Positions 12,226-24,352 of a stretch of DNA of 64,000 nt are shown here, piece after piece. Numbering within the stretch: position 1 is the stretch's first letter; each line of letters begins with the position of its first letter. A program made the translations under genes and the position numbers. Source of the stretch: Hippophae tibetana (lineage: Eukaryota; Streptophyta; Magnoliopsida; Rosales; Elaeagnaceae); the NCBI GenBank assembly GCA_037013495.1, contig CM072806.1, forward strand, positions 30,072,001 to 30,136,000, written 5' to 3'. The notes beneath the pieces are model-generated. The model was not told where the DNA came from and made no database searches. It saw only the letters and a list, made by a program, of their open reading frames with translations.

Positions 12226-12696
12226 TGTTGATGCTAATTTTTGTCAGCAATATGTAGAACTATCTTCCGTATATCCACAAGATGAACAAATCATTAGGAC
12301 CTCTAACCATCATGTGGGGGTGGTCTTTAAACCTTTGTTGTTTAAGTCAATAACAAGATAATGAAGGTTAGAGAAGATCTACAGTTTCACTTTGTAATTA
12401 TAAGGAAAGATAGTGTTTAGTTGTGATTTTCTTGTATGAGATTCTACTTCTAGTTCAGTTTTTTATGATTATGTATATATATGAGTATATATAGGAGAAA
12501 GAATTAACCTAATGGCTATCCCTTTTTAGGATAGGATTGACTTGTTATAGCATTGTAGACATCAATCCTTAATTATCTCTTTAGGGTAATCAAGGGATAA
12601 TTATTGGGCCTTTATATCTTTAGGATAATTATCTTGCGATCATATTTATCTGATGACTCAATTATAATTGGGCTTGGTCCATAAGGCTTTTTGTTT
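12226..12696 (+). mobile_element. LTR-like repeat J, copy 1
   Basis: It begins TGTTGATGCTAATTTTTGTCAG and aligns throughout with 51573 to about 52045 (shared blocks include AGATAATGAAGGTTAGAGAAGATCTA and TATATATGAGTATATATAG). The TG start and a TATA-like TATATATAG near 12489 suggest a retrotransposon LTR. It stops where the LTR of copy B begins, so one truncated the other. Confidence 0.65.
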
Positions 12697-13318
12697 ACTG
12701 GAATCGCACACGCAGCTACCCAGCAACGCGCGCACATCGCTCAGTCACGCCGAAGTCGTCGCGCACACAACGCCTAATCCGTGCGCGCCACCGCACCCTA
12801 CCTACCAATGATGTCAACTGATATCATCATTCACCTATTACGCGTTTTCTCCATTTTTTAATCATTTTTCCACCCACTTTTTCTTCCCTTTCTCACCTAT
12901 AAATACCCTTATTCTCTCAACACCAAAAACACACCTAAAAAACATCTTCTCTCTTTCTTTTTCTCCATTTCTTTGTTTTTAGTTTTTTCTTAGTTAATTT
13001 TTCTTCGTTTTAGAGTTTTTCTCTTTTTGAGAAGAACTAATTATGTTTTTGTAATTTATTAGCTTTTGATTCAATAAATAGAAATTCAATTTCGTTTGAA
13101 GGTTTTCCAGCAACAAAATTAGCATCAAAGTATTATAAGGATTTTATTTTCTTTACAGTTATTTTTTATGTTTTATTCTTATATGTTATATTTAATTTGT
13201 CTGTGATTAAATTTCACATTGTTGGTTGTTTGTAAACATGATATAATAATAACGTTTTTATGCTTGTGAAATATTACATAGGTAAAAATCTCTAAAATGA
13301 ATTGATTTTGTTTTTTAT
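12697..13318 (+). mobile_element. LTR of the non-coding family, copy B, left part
   Basis: It carries the GC-rich U3 segment (about 12697-12795), the TATA box CTATAAATAC at 12897-12906, and the R region with AGAAGAACTA and GAAGGTTTTCCAGCAAC. The 5' end of the LTR (TGATGAGTGC) is missing, cut at the junction with repeat J. The right side is interrupted by the CACTA element; the LTR resumes at 24353. Confidence 0.85.
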
Positions 13319-13573
13319 AACTACTACAAAACGGGCTTTAAAGTCGATTCGCTGAACCGACTTTAAATTGAGTGACTTAAAATGTGAAGTTGATTCACGC
13401 GGTCAACTGAATTTACACGTAAAGATTTTTTTTATTCTCCTTTTTCACTCCACCCTGTATTCAATATATATAGCATAAAAAACCAAAATATAATAAAAAT
13501 AAAAATAATTAAAAATTTAAATATAATTAATTACTTGATAATTAAATTTATTACAAAAACAAATAATGTATAT

Positions 13574-13576
<3 letters not shown>

Positions 13577-13613
<37 letters not shown>
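13577..13613. repeat. TA microsatellite
   Basis: An almost pure AT dinucleotide run of about 36 bases inside the left end of the CACTA element. Confidence 0.9.
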
Positions 13614-13617
<4 letters not shown>

Positions 13618-13739
13618 ACTTAAATTACAAATAAAATAATGTCGTCAAAGTATAATTGGATTGTGCAAGCAAGCTTGGTTGGCTTAGAATTACCAGCATT
13701 TTGACAAGGAAACTGGACAAAAAATAGCTAATCCATATA

Positions 13740-14400
13740 ATAATTCATTACCCTACATACATGAGCACGTAAACATCCATCAAACAAGCAATCTAAACTT
13801 CAGAGACATACAAATAGAGAAATTAAATCATTATAAATATTACCATAAAAAAGATATTACCATAGCGACATCCAAGTGATATAACCTTTCAAACTCATAT
13901 TAGCACTATATTAATCATTTGTCTATAAATATGAAGTTATTTGGAATCTCTGTTAGTATTTTTAATGCTATAATGAGCTCTAAATATGAAATCAAGTGTA
14001 ACTCTAATTTGTTACTTGGCTTGTATGAGTTTTGGTGCCCTTAAACGTATGGAACAATTTTGTAATACGTTCATGGGAACCAAAAATCATACAAGCCAAG
14101 TAACAAAATATGAGTTACACCCGACTTCATATTAGAGCTCATTATAGCATTAAAAATACTAGCAGAGATTCTAGATAGTTTCATATTTATAGACAAATGA
14201 TTAATAAAGTACTACCATGATGTTGTCATAAGGAAAGTAGGCAAGAGAGATGAGATAAAGTTTGGGCCAAAAAAAGGTCAATAAAACAATGCATTCCCCT
14301 AAATACATGAGTACATAACCATCCATCAAACAAAACATCCATCAAACAAGGGACTTTAGACACAGGAATAGAGAAATTAAATCATTAAAAAATTATCGTT
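13740..14400. repeat. Long hairpin flanked by direct repeats
   Basis: About 13902-14045 is nearly the reverse complement of about 14075-14218 (for example TTAATCATTTGTCTATAAATATGAA on one side and its complement on the other), with a spacer of some 30-40 bases. Outside the hairpin, 13740-13870 and 14285-14400 are direct repeats of each other (shared ACATCCATCAAACAAG and AGAGAAATTAAATCATTA). It could be a small foldback element or a folded CACTA subterminal region. Confidence 0.8.
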
Positions 14401-15413
14401 ATGTTGTCATATGTTATTCAAGATCATCCGAATCTTCTCCCAATTCTTCTTGTGATGATATAATTTGAACCATGTGTTCTACCCATTTTTCTCGTAAATC
14501 ATAAAAAAAAATTTGGTCGTAGCTCGTCTTGTTCCAACCAAAGAATTACATGTATTTAAAATCAAAATAAGAATGTAATTTCATGTATTTACAAAATATA
14601 ACTCAAATATGTTAAAAAATATTTATATATGGGTGAATGATATTACCACATCATCAATTGGAATTTTGATATTTGTGATGATTTCGCTCATAAACTTCAT
14701 GACTCCATTATTTTGTTGTGGAACCTACAAAAAACAAGTGTACATGATTTTTCATATTCGAACATCTTTATTATTCAATTGTAAAATTAATAAAATTATT
14801 AATATTTGCTTATGCATACCATAACTTTTGTCCATATAAGCTTATGAGATTTTTTAAGGGCAATGCCCCTATACTTGTTCTACAACTTCCATGCCCTATC
14901 AAAGTTTAAAACGGTTAATTTTTTATTAAATATTACAAAAAATAATAGAAGAAACCAATATCTAGTTATAACTCTTACATTTCAACAACTGCTTTTGTAT
15001 CTTTACTCAATTCTATGGAAGTTGAGTCACAGTACCAAGCATGATTATTGAACAGATCAATGATTACCAACATCCAATGATCTTGGCCTTGTTCAAACCT
15101 TAGTGGCCAAGGGATTATCAACTTTTGAAGAATCATAAAACATTGCTAAATGTGATGAGTGATTATGTTGAAGTCGATAATAACAAGCCGTATATAAAAT
15201 ATATCTATATAAGTAATTAGATAATATAAATATAATTATATATGTTCTACATAAATGAAAGAAAATTAAATAAATTGAGGACTCACCTTGTCCATACTTG
15301 AATTATACTTAAATCGATCATTTGATATTCAAATAGTTGCAATATGTACTCAATTGATATATAAGTTTGGTTGAGGTCTACACCATAAATTTCAATAGAA
15401 AGTGGCACAGTCC
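14401..15413. other. CACTA-internal DNA without intact genes
   Basis: This lies between the hairpin and the nested LTR. Short open frames (14609-14824, 14863-15051) have AT-rich non-coding composition. A GATCTTGGCC stretch near 15080 and mixed-composition DNA may be remnants of CACTA coding sequence, but I could not assign it. Confidence 0.4.
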
Positions 15414-17124
15414 TGATGAACTAAAACCGGCATCGCCGATTCTTACCAATACTTTGGTTTTAATATTTATAAAAATCTCGCAAGTACACGAATCATTTCG
15501 TAGAAAATGATAAGTATACTCCCAAGGTCGATCTAAGGAAGGAATGTATGTGGTTTTTAATTTATTATTCAAACTTTTAAAAACGAAATTAAATCCTAAA
15601 CATCCTGTCACGATATTTTGGGTTTTGTGTTTTTAATCTACTTACATAAAAATAAACATAGATTCAATAAACATTTATGCAAATTTTATCATTTATAATG
15701 ACGGAGTATTTATGGATATAATAACTAAGTTAATTATGCTTGCTCATATTATTTAGGTTATTAAAGATATGAATTGATATTTATTGATTCTCCTTTTTTT
15801 TGTATGAATACCACCTTTGATAGGGTTATATATTCTTTGTTAACTAAACAAATCAATTAACACCTATGGGTGGAGTTGATAACCAATTTGCTTAATTAAA
15901 TTAATTCTGTTTTCTAAGAGATTGAAAATGAACCATTTAAATGCCACCTTTGGTGAGGTTAGACAGTTTAAACTTTATTCAAGGTGTCCAAATTAAACCT
16001 AAGAATTTAGTTATCCGAGTACTAACTTTCAAGTTTTAAAACCACTACTGAAAACATGTTGTCAATACATTTTCAGATAATAATTCTTATAAAAACTTTT
16101 GAAATAGAGCTTCAGTCTAACTATCAGGCGATTGTACCAACAAATAAAAGAACACTACTCTAAATCAGACCGGATAACTAAACCTTAAAATCTAATTTTC
16201 ATGTTTAAGTTTGTAATGAAAAATAATATATTTCTCTATAACATTCTTAATATAAAATCTTGAATAAAAACAAAATCAATTCATTTTAAAGATTTTGACC
16301 TATTTAATATTTCGCAAGCATAACAACGTCGTTATTACATCATGTTTACTAAACAGCCAGCAGAGTTAAATTTAACCACAGACAAATTAAATATAACATG
16401 TAAGAATAAAGCATAAAAATAACTGTAAAGAAAATAAAATTCTTACAGAACTTCGACGCTATTCCCGTAGCTGGAAAACCTCAAAGTGGAATTTGCACTC
16501 CCATTTATTGAATAAAAAAGCTAATAAATTACAAAAATATAACTAGTTCTTCTCAAAAAGAGAAGAACTCTAAAACTAAGAGAAATTAACTAAGAAAAGT
16601 TAAAAACTAAGAAAAACTAAAAAATACTAAAAACTAAGAAAAGAGAGAAAGAAAGAGAAGAGAAGAATGGTTTTTAGGTGTGTTTAGAAGTGAAGGGAAG
16701 GGGGGTATTTATAGGTGAGGATGGAGAGAAAAAGTGAGTGAAAAAATGTTAAAAATATGTGAAAACGCGTATTGCAATTGCTAAGGTCATTGATGACGTC
16801 ATAGGGGCGGCTGCATGCGAAAATGGGGCAAAATGGGCATCGGCGCGCGCGGAGGGCACCTGGGCGCGCAGGGGTGCGCGCGGGCACGCGTAGAATTGGG
16901 ACTGGGCACGCACGGCTTGACGCGGACGTGGGGTGCTGTGCGCGCGGCTGAGCGCTGGCGCGCGCGGGTCTGGGTGCTGGCGCGGGTGGGGCTCGGCGTG
17001 GTTGGGCGGCGCGGCGGCTTGATTTTCTCCTTTTTGACATTTTTGACCCATTTTGTCCAATTTTTCCATATTTGTTGACCTTTACCCATTTATTTATTAA
17101 TATATTTTTGTTGTACTGTTCCAA
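15414..17124 (-). mobile_element. LTR of the non-coding family, copy C, nested in the CACTA element
   Basis: It begins (plus strand) TGATGAACTAAAACCGGCATCGCC and is very similar to the solo LTR at 46521-48320 through the R-U5 part, the A/G-rich leader (about 16540-16680), the TATA box CTATAAATAC (16705-16714) and the U3. Similarity fades after about 17124, so the last roughly 200 bases (LTR start) are missing. U3 carries TGACGTCA at 16794-16801 and a very GC-rich tract (about 16830-17025). Open frames across that tract (16684-17133) are composition artefacts. Confidence 0.85.
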
Positions 17125-17253
17125 TAGCAACAAAGTCTATTGACGAAGGATGTTTCAAAAAACATTTCATATTCTGTAAAAAAAATTAAATGTTATATAT
17201 AAAAAATAAAACATATAATAAGAAATAAAAAAGTAGATTATATACACCAGAAA

Positions 17254-18800
17254 TTAAAATCTTACCACATATGATTCATCAAATAGAGGAGGACTCTTAT
17301 ATGGGTAAGCTATTGGATGTATATTCTCACCAAACCATCCATCGTAGTTTGATTGATGGTAAGAATGTGCAGATTGCATTGGATAAAATGAACCACTACT
17401 TGATTGCATATCCATTCTTGGCATATAGGGAGGACCAATAGGATGACTATATCTCATACTAGATATAGTTTGAGGGCAATGATATTGTGTGGGTGGTAGG
17501 GCATGGATGGTTGCTGGCTAATATGGCATGCCCTGGTTGTAGAATGATGTCATGCCTAACTTGTGTTGTGATTGATATTCTTTTATAGTGGCAATCTCAC
17601 TTAACATTGAGGCCTTAAAGGAGTTGAGTTCTTCTTCAATTTTAGTGTACTTCTCCTTACTGATCGTTTGAGGCTTTTGTTTTGAAATATTAAAATACTC
17701 CATATAACCATCATATTGGCTACCTTCTCTAACACAACTTGGATGGTCGCGTCCGAATGCATAATATAGAGCATCTCTCCCAGGCTCTTCGATTATTTCA
17801 CCCCTGGATATTTGTTCTTGAACAACTCTCTACAAATAATAAAGCACACAAACATATCATGCATTATTACATCAATTATTAAAAATCATTAAGACTTTGT
17901 ATCAACTGAAATTACTAACCAACTTATTTAGTTTTTCTTCTCCTCCCTTAGTCATCGGTCTTGACTTCTTTGTTTTGAGAGTCTTTGTTTCTATGTACAA
18001 TTTAGTTCCCAACCGGTGTACCCAATTCATCTTCCTACATAAATTATGAAAAATTTATTAACCATGACATGAAATTAAATTGAGGAAAATAAATATAAAA
18101 ATATTTATAAATTAAAACAAATTAATAATACCATTCTACATCTAACTTCAGGATTTGAAGACCTCCCAGTATGGTTAGGAAGAATGTTATACATTTGTAT
18201 ATTCTTATGTTCTTTCCTAATAATTTGAAATTCATCCATACGTCTATAATCCACGAAGTCTTTCCAAAGTTGAGGTGTAATCCATGGGTGTCCTTCAAGG
18301 ATTTTGTAGAGCTCTACCTCATCCAGTGGTTCCAAATATGGAAACACATAATTTCTTGCCAATTTGGAAGTCTTGTATTCCTTCCACACCTTATTTGCAA
18401 TCTTATAACACTTGCTCTTCCAAGTGTCATCGAATTTGTAATGATTCTATAAAAACACACTACAAAAGATTAGATATAATACAAAAAAGATATAATATAT
18501 GTAATTGATTATAAAATATAAGAGATTTACACAAATGGTTATCCATATTTTGAACTTTTCATCTTCTTCAACCTGAGACCAATCATTTATATTTATTGGT
18601 ATACTGGACTTCACAAGTCTACCAATATAGGATTTCAATTGTTGGCCATTTTCCCCTTTTAGATTACCAGTAGCATCAAATAGTACAGGTATTCTATCAT
18701 CTGGGTTAAGTGGAGCATCAGATATATTCGCCCAACCCCTTCTTTTCAAATGCCCCAATGGATCATTTGGATCTACAAGCTCTGTTACCCAAGGATCCAT
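17254..18800 (-). pseudogene. CACTA TNPA-like / plant transposase (Ptta/En/Spm) gene
   Basis: Several minus-strand segments in order look like exons. One begins at ATG 18800 (MDPWVTELVDPNDPLG) and runs to about 18540. Next is about 18447-18130 (HYKFDDTWKSKCYKIANKVW, then KEGHPWITPQLWKDFVDYR-like sequence), then about 18040-17935 (lysine-rich), then about 17833-17254 with a coiled-coil-like stretch (ISKEKYTKIEEELNSFKASM) and a proline/serine/tyrosine-rich tail. T-rich acceptors and GT donors separate them. This order matches the second (regulatory, DNA-binding) protein of En/Spm elements. Stops in the last segment (near 17515) suggest decay, unless another intron is present. Confidence 0.6.
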
Positions 18801-19079
18801 GAAATATCTGCAAACAATGAAGAAATATAAATTAATTAACAATTTTAGGAACATACATACACACACATATATATATATAAGAGTTATTACAACAATATAG
18901 AATATACGTTACGTTTAATTAGGTTGTTGATCGTATACATATATTCCTTCACAATCACTTCGAGCTCATGACGAAGAATCATCGTTATCAACTAGATCAT
19001 CACATACATTAGACAATTTATTTGAGAAATTGCTAATATTGGTAATGTATCAAGCATAGGGTCATCATCTTCTAAAGCA

Positions 19080-19700
19080 TCACAATGGTAAAACCTTTTT
19101 TTGTGGAGGCATTAACACAACAGACCATCTTGTGTCAATTTGATCGCTCATGTAAAATACTTGTTTTGCATAAAGTGCTAACGTGAAAGGATCATCAATG
19201 TGACTTATCTTGGATAAATTTACAAGGGTAAATCCAAAATCATCTATTTTATATCCAACATTGATAACATCTTCGACCCAATCACACAAGAAAACTGTTT
19301 CATGGAAGACTTCATAATCCAATTCCCAAATCTCTTGTATTATACCATAATATGTTCTATCCGAAAGTACAAGATTACCATCTTTTGAACTGGAAAATTG
19401 CATAGTTTGTGCAACCATCTTCACACCACTATTCTGATTTACTTGGACTTTGTCCCTAGCTTGAGTCGTAAACCTCGATCCATTTATTGTGAAACTAGAA
19501 AATGATTTGACATCAAATTTTGGCCCATGTGCAAGCCATTGTAAACTTTATGATATTTTATGATTGGGTTTCTTGAGTTCATCTCGAATATATGTATACA
19601 AAAACATGAAATGTGTTTAGAGCAAAGTTTTAAAACATTGCATAGATCTAGGAACATACATGCATGAATTTTTGTTTGTGACACTTACATGGTTGCGAAA
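19080..19700 (-). pseudogene. CACTA transposase C-terminal region (DUF4216-like)
   Basis: The minus strand reads QMFSSSKD-type sequence: MVAQTMQFSSSKDGNLVLSD, YYGIIQEIWELDYEVF, LCDWVEDV, KIDDFGFTLVNL and AKQVFYMSDQ in order, the pattern of the DUF4216 domain found downstream of the TNPD catalytic part in plant CACTA elements. A further piece near 19690-19720 reads EHKRELINWFRNHV. It stops at 19080. Confidence 0.7.
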
Positions 19701-19888
19701 CCAATTAATAAGCTCTCGCTTATGTTCATCATACAACCATTTTTATCCTACTTTTTTTTATAACGAAGATCGATCTTCAATAAGTTTAAATACATCCTGT
19801 AATGTTATTAAAGATATATGAAGTATATATCATCATTAATAGTTAAATAAAAAATGATTTTTACATAAATGGAAAGGTTGAACATCAC

Positions 19889-22434
19889 TTACTCTATGTA
19901 CGGTTGTGCCTCATTATTATTTACCAAAATGATTATGTGTGCTTTTTCCCATCGAGTGCGATCAATAAACAATTTCTTACTTCCACCAAGCATAGGGTTA
20001 TCTACTTGGATCATGTGACGTTCTAAGAACAACTTGTGCGTAGGATTCCCAATTTCAATGCAACCACTAAAGTATTCAGAACAAAACTCAATAGCCTCTT
20101 CAGTAATGTAGCATTCCACCATGCATCCTTCAGGTCGATTTCTATTATTTACATATCCTTTAAGAACTTGCATATATATCTCAAAAGGATACATCTACCT
20201 TAAGTAAGTAAGACCACACAATTGAACCTCTCAAACTAAATGAACACACAAGTGAATCATTATATCGAAGAAAGAAGGAGGAAAGTATTTTTCAATTAGA
20301 CACAAAGTCTCTACAACATCTTTCTATAGAGAGTTTAACTCGCCAATTGATATAGATTTCTTGCATATTGTATCGAAGAATGAACAAAGACAAATTATTG
20401 ATAATCGGACATGTTTTGGAAGAATTGATATAATAGCAACTGGTAATAACTGTTGCATTAAGATATGACAATCATGTGATTTCAATCCATAAAGTTTCTT
20501 ATCGGTTATAGACACAAAAGTTCTTAAGTTGGATAAGTAACCATCAGGAACTTTCACACCTTCCAAACATTTACAAAACACATCCTTCTCGTTTGTTGAC
20601 ATTGTATATGATGTTGGTGGCAAGTATGTTCGATTCTTATCATTTTCCACCCTTGGTGCCAATTCAAGTTGTATGCCTAGTTTCTTTAAATCCAGTCTTG
20701 CTTTAATTCCATCCTTTGTTTTTCCAGGTATATTAAGTAAAGTACCAATCAATCTCTCACATACATTTTTATTAATATGCATGACATCTAAGATGTGACG
20801 AATGTGTAGGTATTTCCAATATGGTAATTCCCAAAATATTGATTTTTTATTCCAACAACCATGGTATACTGATTCAAACTCTTTTTCATTTTCACCCATT
20901 TCATTAGTTGACCTCTTTCGTTTCCCTACCTTAGTAAAAAAATTTATCTTTCCATATCGTTTTAATGTCATACTATTCAATTGCCTTAATATCTCAACAC
21001 CTCACAAAGGTCAGGGTGCATGATCATGATCTTCTTCACCATCGAACAGTTTCTTTTGGTATCTAAACTTGTGTCCAGATGGAAAAAATCTTCTATGTCT
21101 TCTATAAGACATCTTTCGTCCGTGAACGAGATAAGTTGCAGAAGTTCCATTACTACATATAGGGCATCCCTTGTAACCTTTTGTTGCATGTCCTGATAAG
21201 TTTCCATAGGTAGGAAAACCATTAATTGTCCATAAAAGGAACCCCCTCAAGTTAAAGTGTTCTTCTTTATGTGCAACGTAAACATTTATACCATCATTCC
21301 ACAACGTCTTTAAATCATCTATCAAAGGCTGCAAATATACATCAATATCAATACCAGGTTGTTTTGGTCCTAAGATCAATAATGTTAACATTATGAATTT
21401 TCTTTTCATACACAACCAGGGAGGAAGGTTATATGTTACCATAATTACTGGCCAACAACTATATCTACTATTAAGGGAATTATGTGGATTAATTCCATCA
21501 GCAGCAATGGCAAGACGAAGATTGCACGGATCAGATGCAAATTGAGAAGATAAATTATCTAGTACTTTCCAATTTGAAGAATCACAAGGATGACGTAGCA
21601 CCCCATCATCAGATCGATTATCTGAATGCCAAGTTAACATCTTTGATGTCTCTTTACTTTTGAACAACCTTTGAAAGCGAGGAATCAGAGGAAAGTATCA
21701 AAGAACCTTTGTAGGTACGCCTTTATTATGTGTTATCTCATTTGTACCATGCTTCCATCTCGATTCTTTACACATCAGACAATAATCTAATGTCTCATAT
21801 TCTTTTCTATAAAGAATGCAATCATTTGGACAAGCATGAATCTTATGATATTCCATGCCAAATCGACTAAGAGATTTCTTCACTTCATACATTAAAGATG
21901 GCAATTCAATACCCTCAGCAAACATATTGACTAGTAGATTTAGTAATTCTATGAACCCCTTATCAGAAAACCATGTTTTGCCTTCACATTGTACAAATAA
22001 ACCAATCCCAACATTTTAGTCTATTTTTTCATTTTGGATACAAAGGTTTTTCGGCATCTTCTAGAAGTTTTTTAAAGGTTTTGGGATCATCCTCACATAG
22101 TTCATCATCAACACCATGAAACATATTTTCTGTCTATACATTATGATAAGATGTATGTAATCCAATCGCATTCTTATTTATCTCTTTCCCATGAGTATTA
22201 CCAATATTTTCTCCATGATAATACCAACATTTATAGCTCAAGAATACCACTACAGATAAGGTGATACTTAACCTTGTCAAATTCATGAAATCGTTTATTT
22301 TTACATTTAACACATGGGCATCGAATCATACTAGTTCCAATATTACTATTTCTACAAGTAAATTTCATGAAAATTTCAACTCTAGAAATGTAGTCATGCT
22401 AAATTCTACACTTTGACATCCAAGATTTGTCCAT
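19889..22434 (-). pseudogene. CACTA TNPD transposase (Transposase_21 type), disrupted
   Basis: Reading on the minus strand from ATG 22434: MDKSWMSK and CPCVKCKNK (Transpos_assoc-like zinc motif), a decayed linker, then IHACPNDCILYRKEYE (about 21830-21790) and CLMCKESRWK, a frameshift near 21690, then AADGINPHNSLNSRYSCWPV, YNLPPWLCMKRKF, GPKQPGIDIDVYLQPLIDDL and a CPIC motif (21667-21011), then a second frame with LDVMHINKNVCERLIGTLLN, NIPGKTKDGIKARLDL and LKSHDCHILMQQLLPVAI (20980-20324). The frame continues through in-frame stops (TAG at about 20326, a TGA, a TAG) into a DUF4218-like end (20194-19889). Two frameshifts and at least three stops make this a pseudogene of the element's transposase. 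Confidence 0.85.
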
Positions 22435-23629
22435 TTTTCTATTAATGATATTAATTAAGCATATTAATTAATTATGTATCCAATGAATATATTTAAAGTA
22501 TTATTATATATAAATTAAGAGATATTAAGAGATATATAAATTAAGAGATGTTATATTTATGAGATATCTTTTTTATACAAATAATATATATATAGTTTTA
22601 ATAATCTTTAAAAAATAGTTATTAAATAAATAAATAGTTAAAAATTATAAATCATAATTTTTTAATATTTATTTATTGTCACTATTTTATTTGAACATTT
22701 TATTATTTTTATTTTTAAATAAATAATATATTTAAATAATTTAATGTTAGAATTTATTATTAAATTTTTTAAAATAATTTTATATTAAAATTTTATTTTA
22801 TCTCGTATTTTATCCATTTTAATTATTTAATTTTAAAAAAATATTATTTTAATAATAATAATTTATTTTATTTTATAAAAAAATTAGAAAACTACTCTTT
22901 AAACACAACTCATAGTTTTTATAAAATGAATCATTTATTTATGTTATTTTCAACTAAAATATTCTAACCCCGTGATTAAACAATTATAGAATTAAATCTT
23001 AAAAAAATAAAATAATAAGTATTACTTTAAACTTTTAAAATTAAATATATCTTTTTTAAAACTAAAACACAATTATTTTAAATTATAAAAATAAAATACT
23101 TCAATCGCTATACTAGTACCCACTATTCCTTTAAAGCTACAAGATATAGTAACAAAAACGCTCATAATAATATTACAATTTTCACAGAACAATTGAACGG
23201 TCATTTGTTTGAATGTAGATATTTTTTTCAAAGAAAATAAGTCAAACATATAATAACAAGCATAATACAAAACATACATAAATCAAAAATTTGTACAAAA
23301 AATAAAGCAAACTGAATAATAAGTAAAAATATTTATAGAAATACTTACAAGAGTAAATGAAGTGAGAAAATGGGTATAAAATTTTTGAGTATTTTACTAA
23401 AAAAAAGGGATCTGAAAGATAATGAGAAAATGAATATAACCCACAAAACGACGTTGAAAATGATGGTCGGAGGTGGCCAAAAATTGAGAAAGAGTGGAGG
23501 GTGAGCTCGGTTTTGGGAGAAGGGGAAAGAGAAATTTGGAATTTTTGGAATTCTACTAGTAAAAAAGAGAGAAGAACGGTAATAACGCGTGGATAGCGTC
23601 GGTTCGCCACATCAACCAACGCTATCAAC
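22435..23629. other. AT-rich upstream region of the CACTA transposase
   Basis: Extremely A/T-rich DNA (about 22440-23100) followed by mixed sequence. An open frame at 23242-23628 minus has no recognisable domain. This is the expected place for the transposase promoter and the subterminal region. Confidence 0.4.
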
Positions 23630-24300
23630 GCAATTTAAAATTGTATTTTTTCGTGAATTATTATTTTATTTGAACTCTTATATATATATTTATACTATAG
23701 AAAAAGAAAAAAAATAATTTTAAAATAATATCCCAACAAATAAACAAAATTAAATAAAGATATACTATACGTACATAAATAAATTTAAATATCTAAACAA
23801 ATACACAAAATTATATAATTTTAAAAACCAATTGTCTAAAAAAAGGAAAAAATTATACTATATATATATATATATCCAATTTAAATTTTAAAGAGGTAAA
23901 TAAACTAATAATTGATCTAAAAATACATTGTACCTAAAAACAATTTTCAATTATAAATTGCTTTTTTTAATTTAAAAAATACACGTAAGACATAGCGTTG
24001 ATTGACGTAGCGAACCAATGTTAGCCACGCAATTTAAAATTGAATTTTTTTTGTCAATTATTATTTTATTTGAACTCTTATGTGTATATATATATATATT
24101 TACTATAGAAAAAGAAAAAAAATAATTTTAAAATAATATCCAAACAAATACACAAAATTATATAATTTTAAAAACCAATTGTCTAAAAAACATTACACTA
24201 TATATATATATATATATCCAACTTAAATTTTAAAGAGTCAAATAAAATAATAATTGACCTAAAACAACATTGTACCTAAAAAGAAATTTCAATTGTATAC
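23605..24300. repeat. 399-bp subterminal tandem duplication in the CACTA element
   Basis: The block starting GCAATTTAAAATTG at 23630 recurs at 24029 and both continue through ATTATTTTATTTGAACTCTTAT, an A-rich stretch and a TA run ending TATATCCAA. Just before each copy is a related GTCGGTTCGC / GTAGCGAACCAA motif. Confidence 0.8.
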
Positions 24301-24352
24301 ACCGAACCGACTTTACATAGCGACTTAAATACCCCTTTTTATAGTAGTGTAT

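Larger units (their letters stand above)
13319..24349 (-). mobile_element. CACTA (En/Spm) DNA transposon, 11.0 kb
   Basis: The right end, read on the minus strand, begins CACTACTATAAAAAGGGG; the left end reads AACTACTACAAAACGGG with the first C mutated to A. Inner parts of both ends share TTTAAGTCG and GAACCGACTT. A 3-bp target duplication TAT flanks it (13316-13318 and 24350-24352), and joining the flanks restores a continuous LTR (copy B), which confirms the boundaries. TNPD- and TNPA-like transposase remnants lie on the minus strand. Inside are a nested LTR (15414 to about 17124), a long hairpin (about 13902-14218) and a 399-bp subterminal duplication. Broken coding sequence and the mutated terminus suggest it is no longer active. 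Confidence 0.92.

Noticed and set aside
16684..17133. Alanine/proline/arginine-rich open frames on both strands
   Set aside because: They are translations of the GC-rich U3 tract of LTR copy C; several frames are open at once because of composition.
20802..21023. Plus-strand open frame in the transposase region
   Set aside because: Shadow of the minus-strand TNPD transposase coding sequence.
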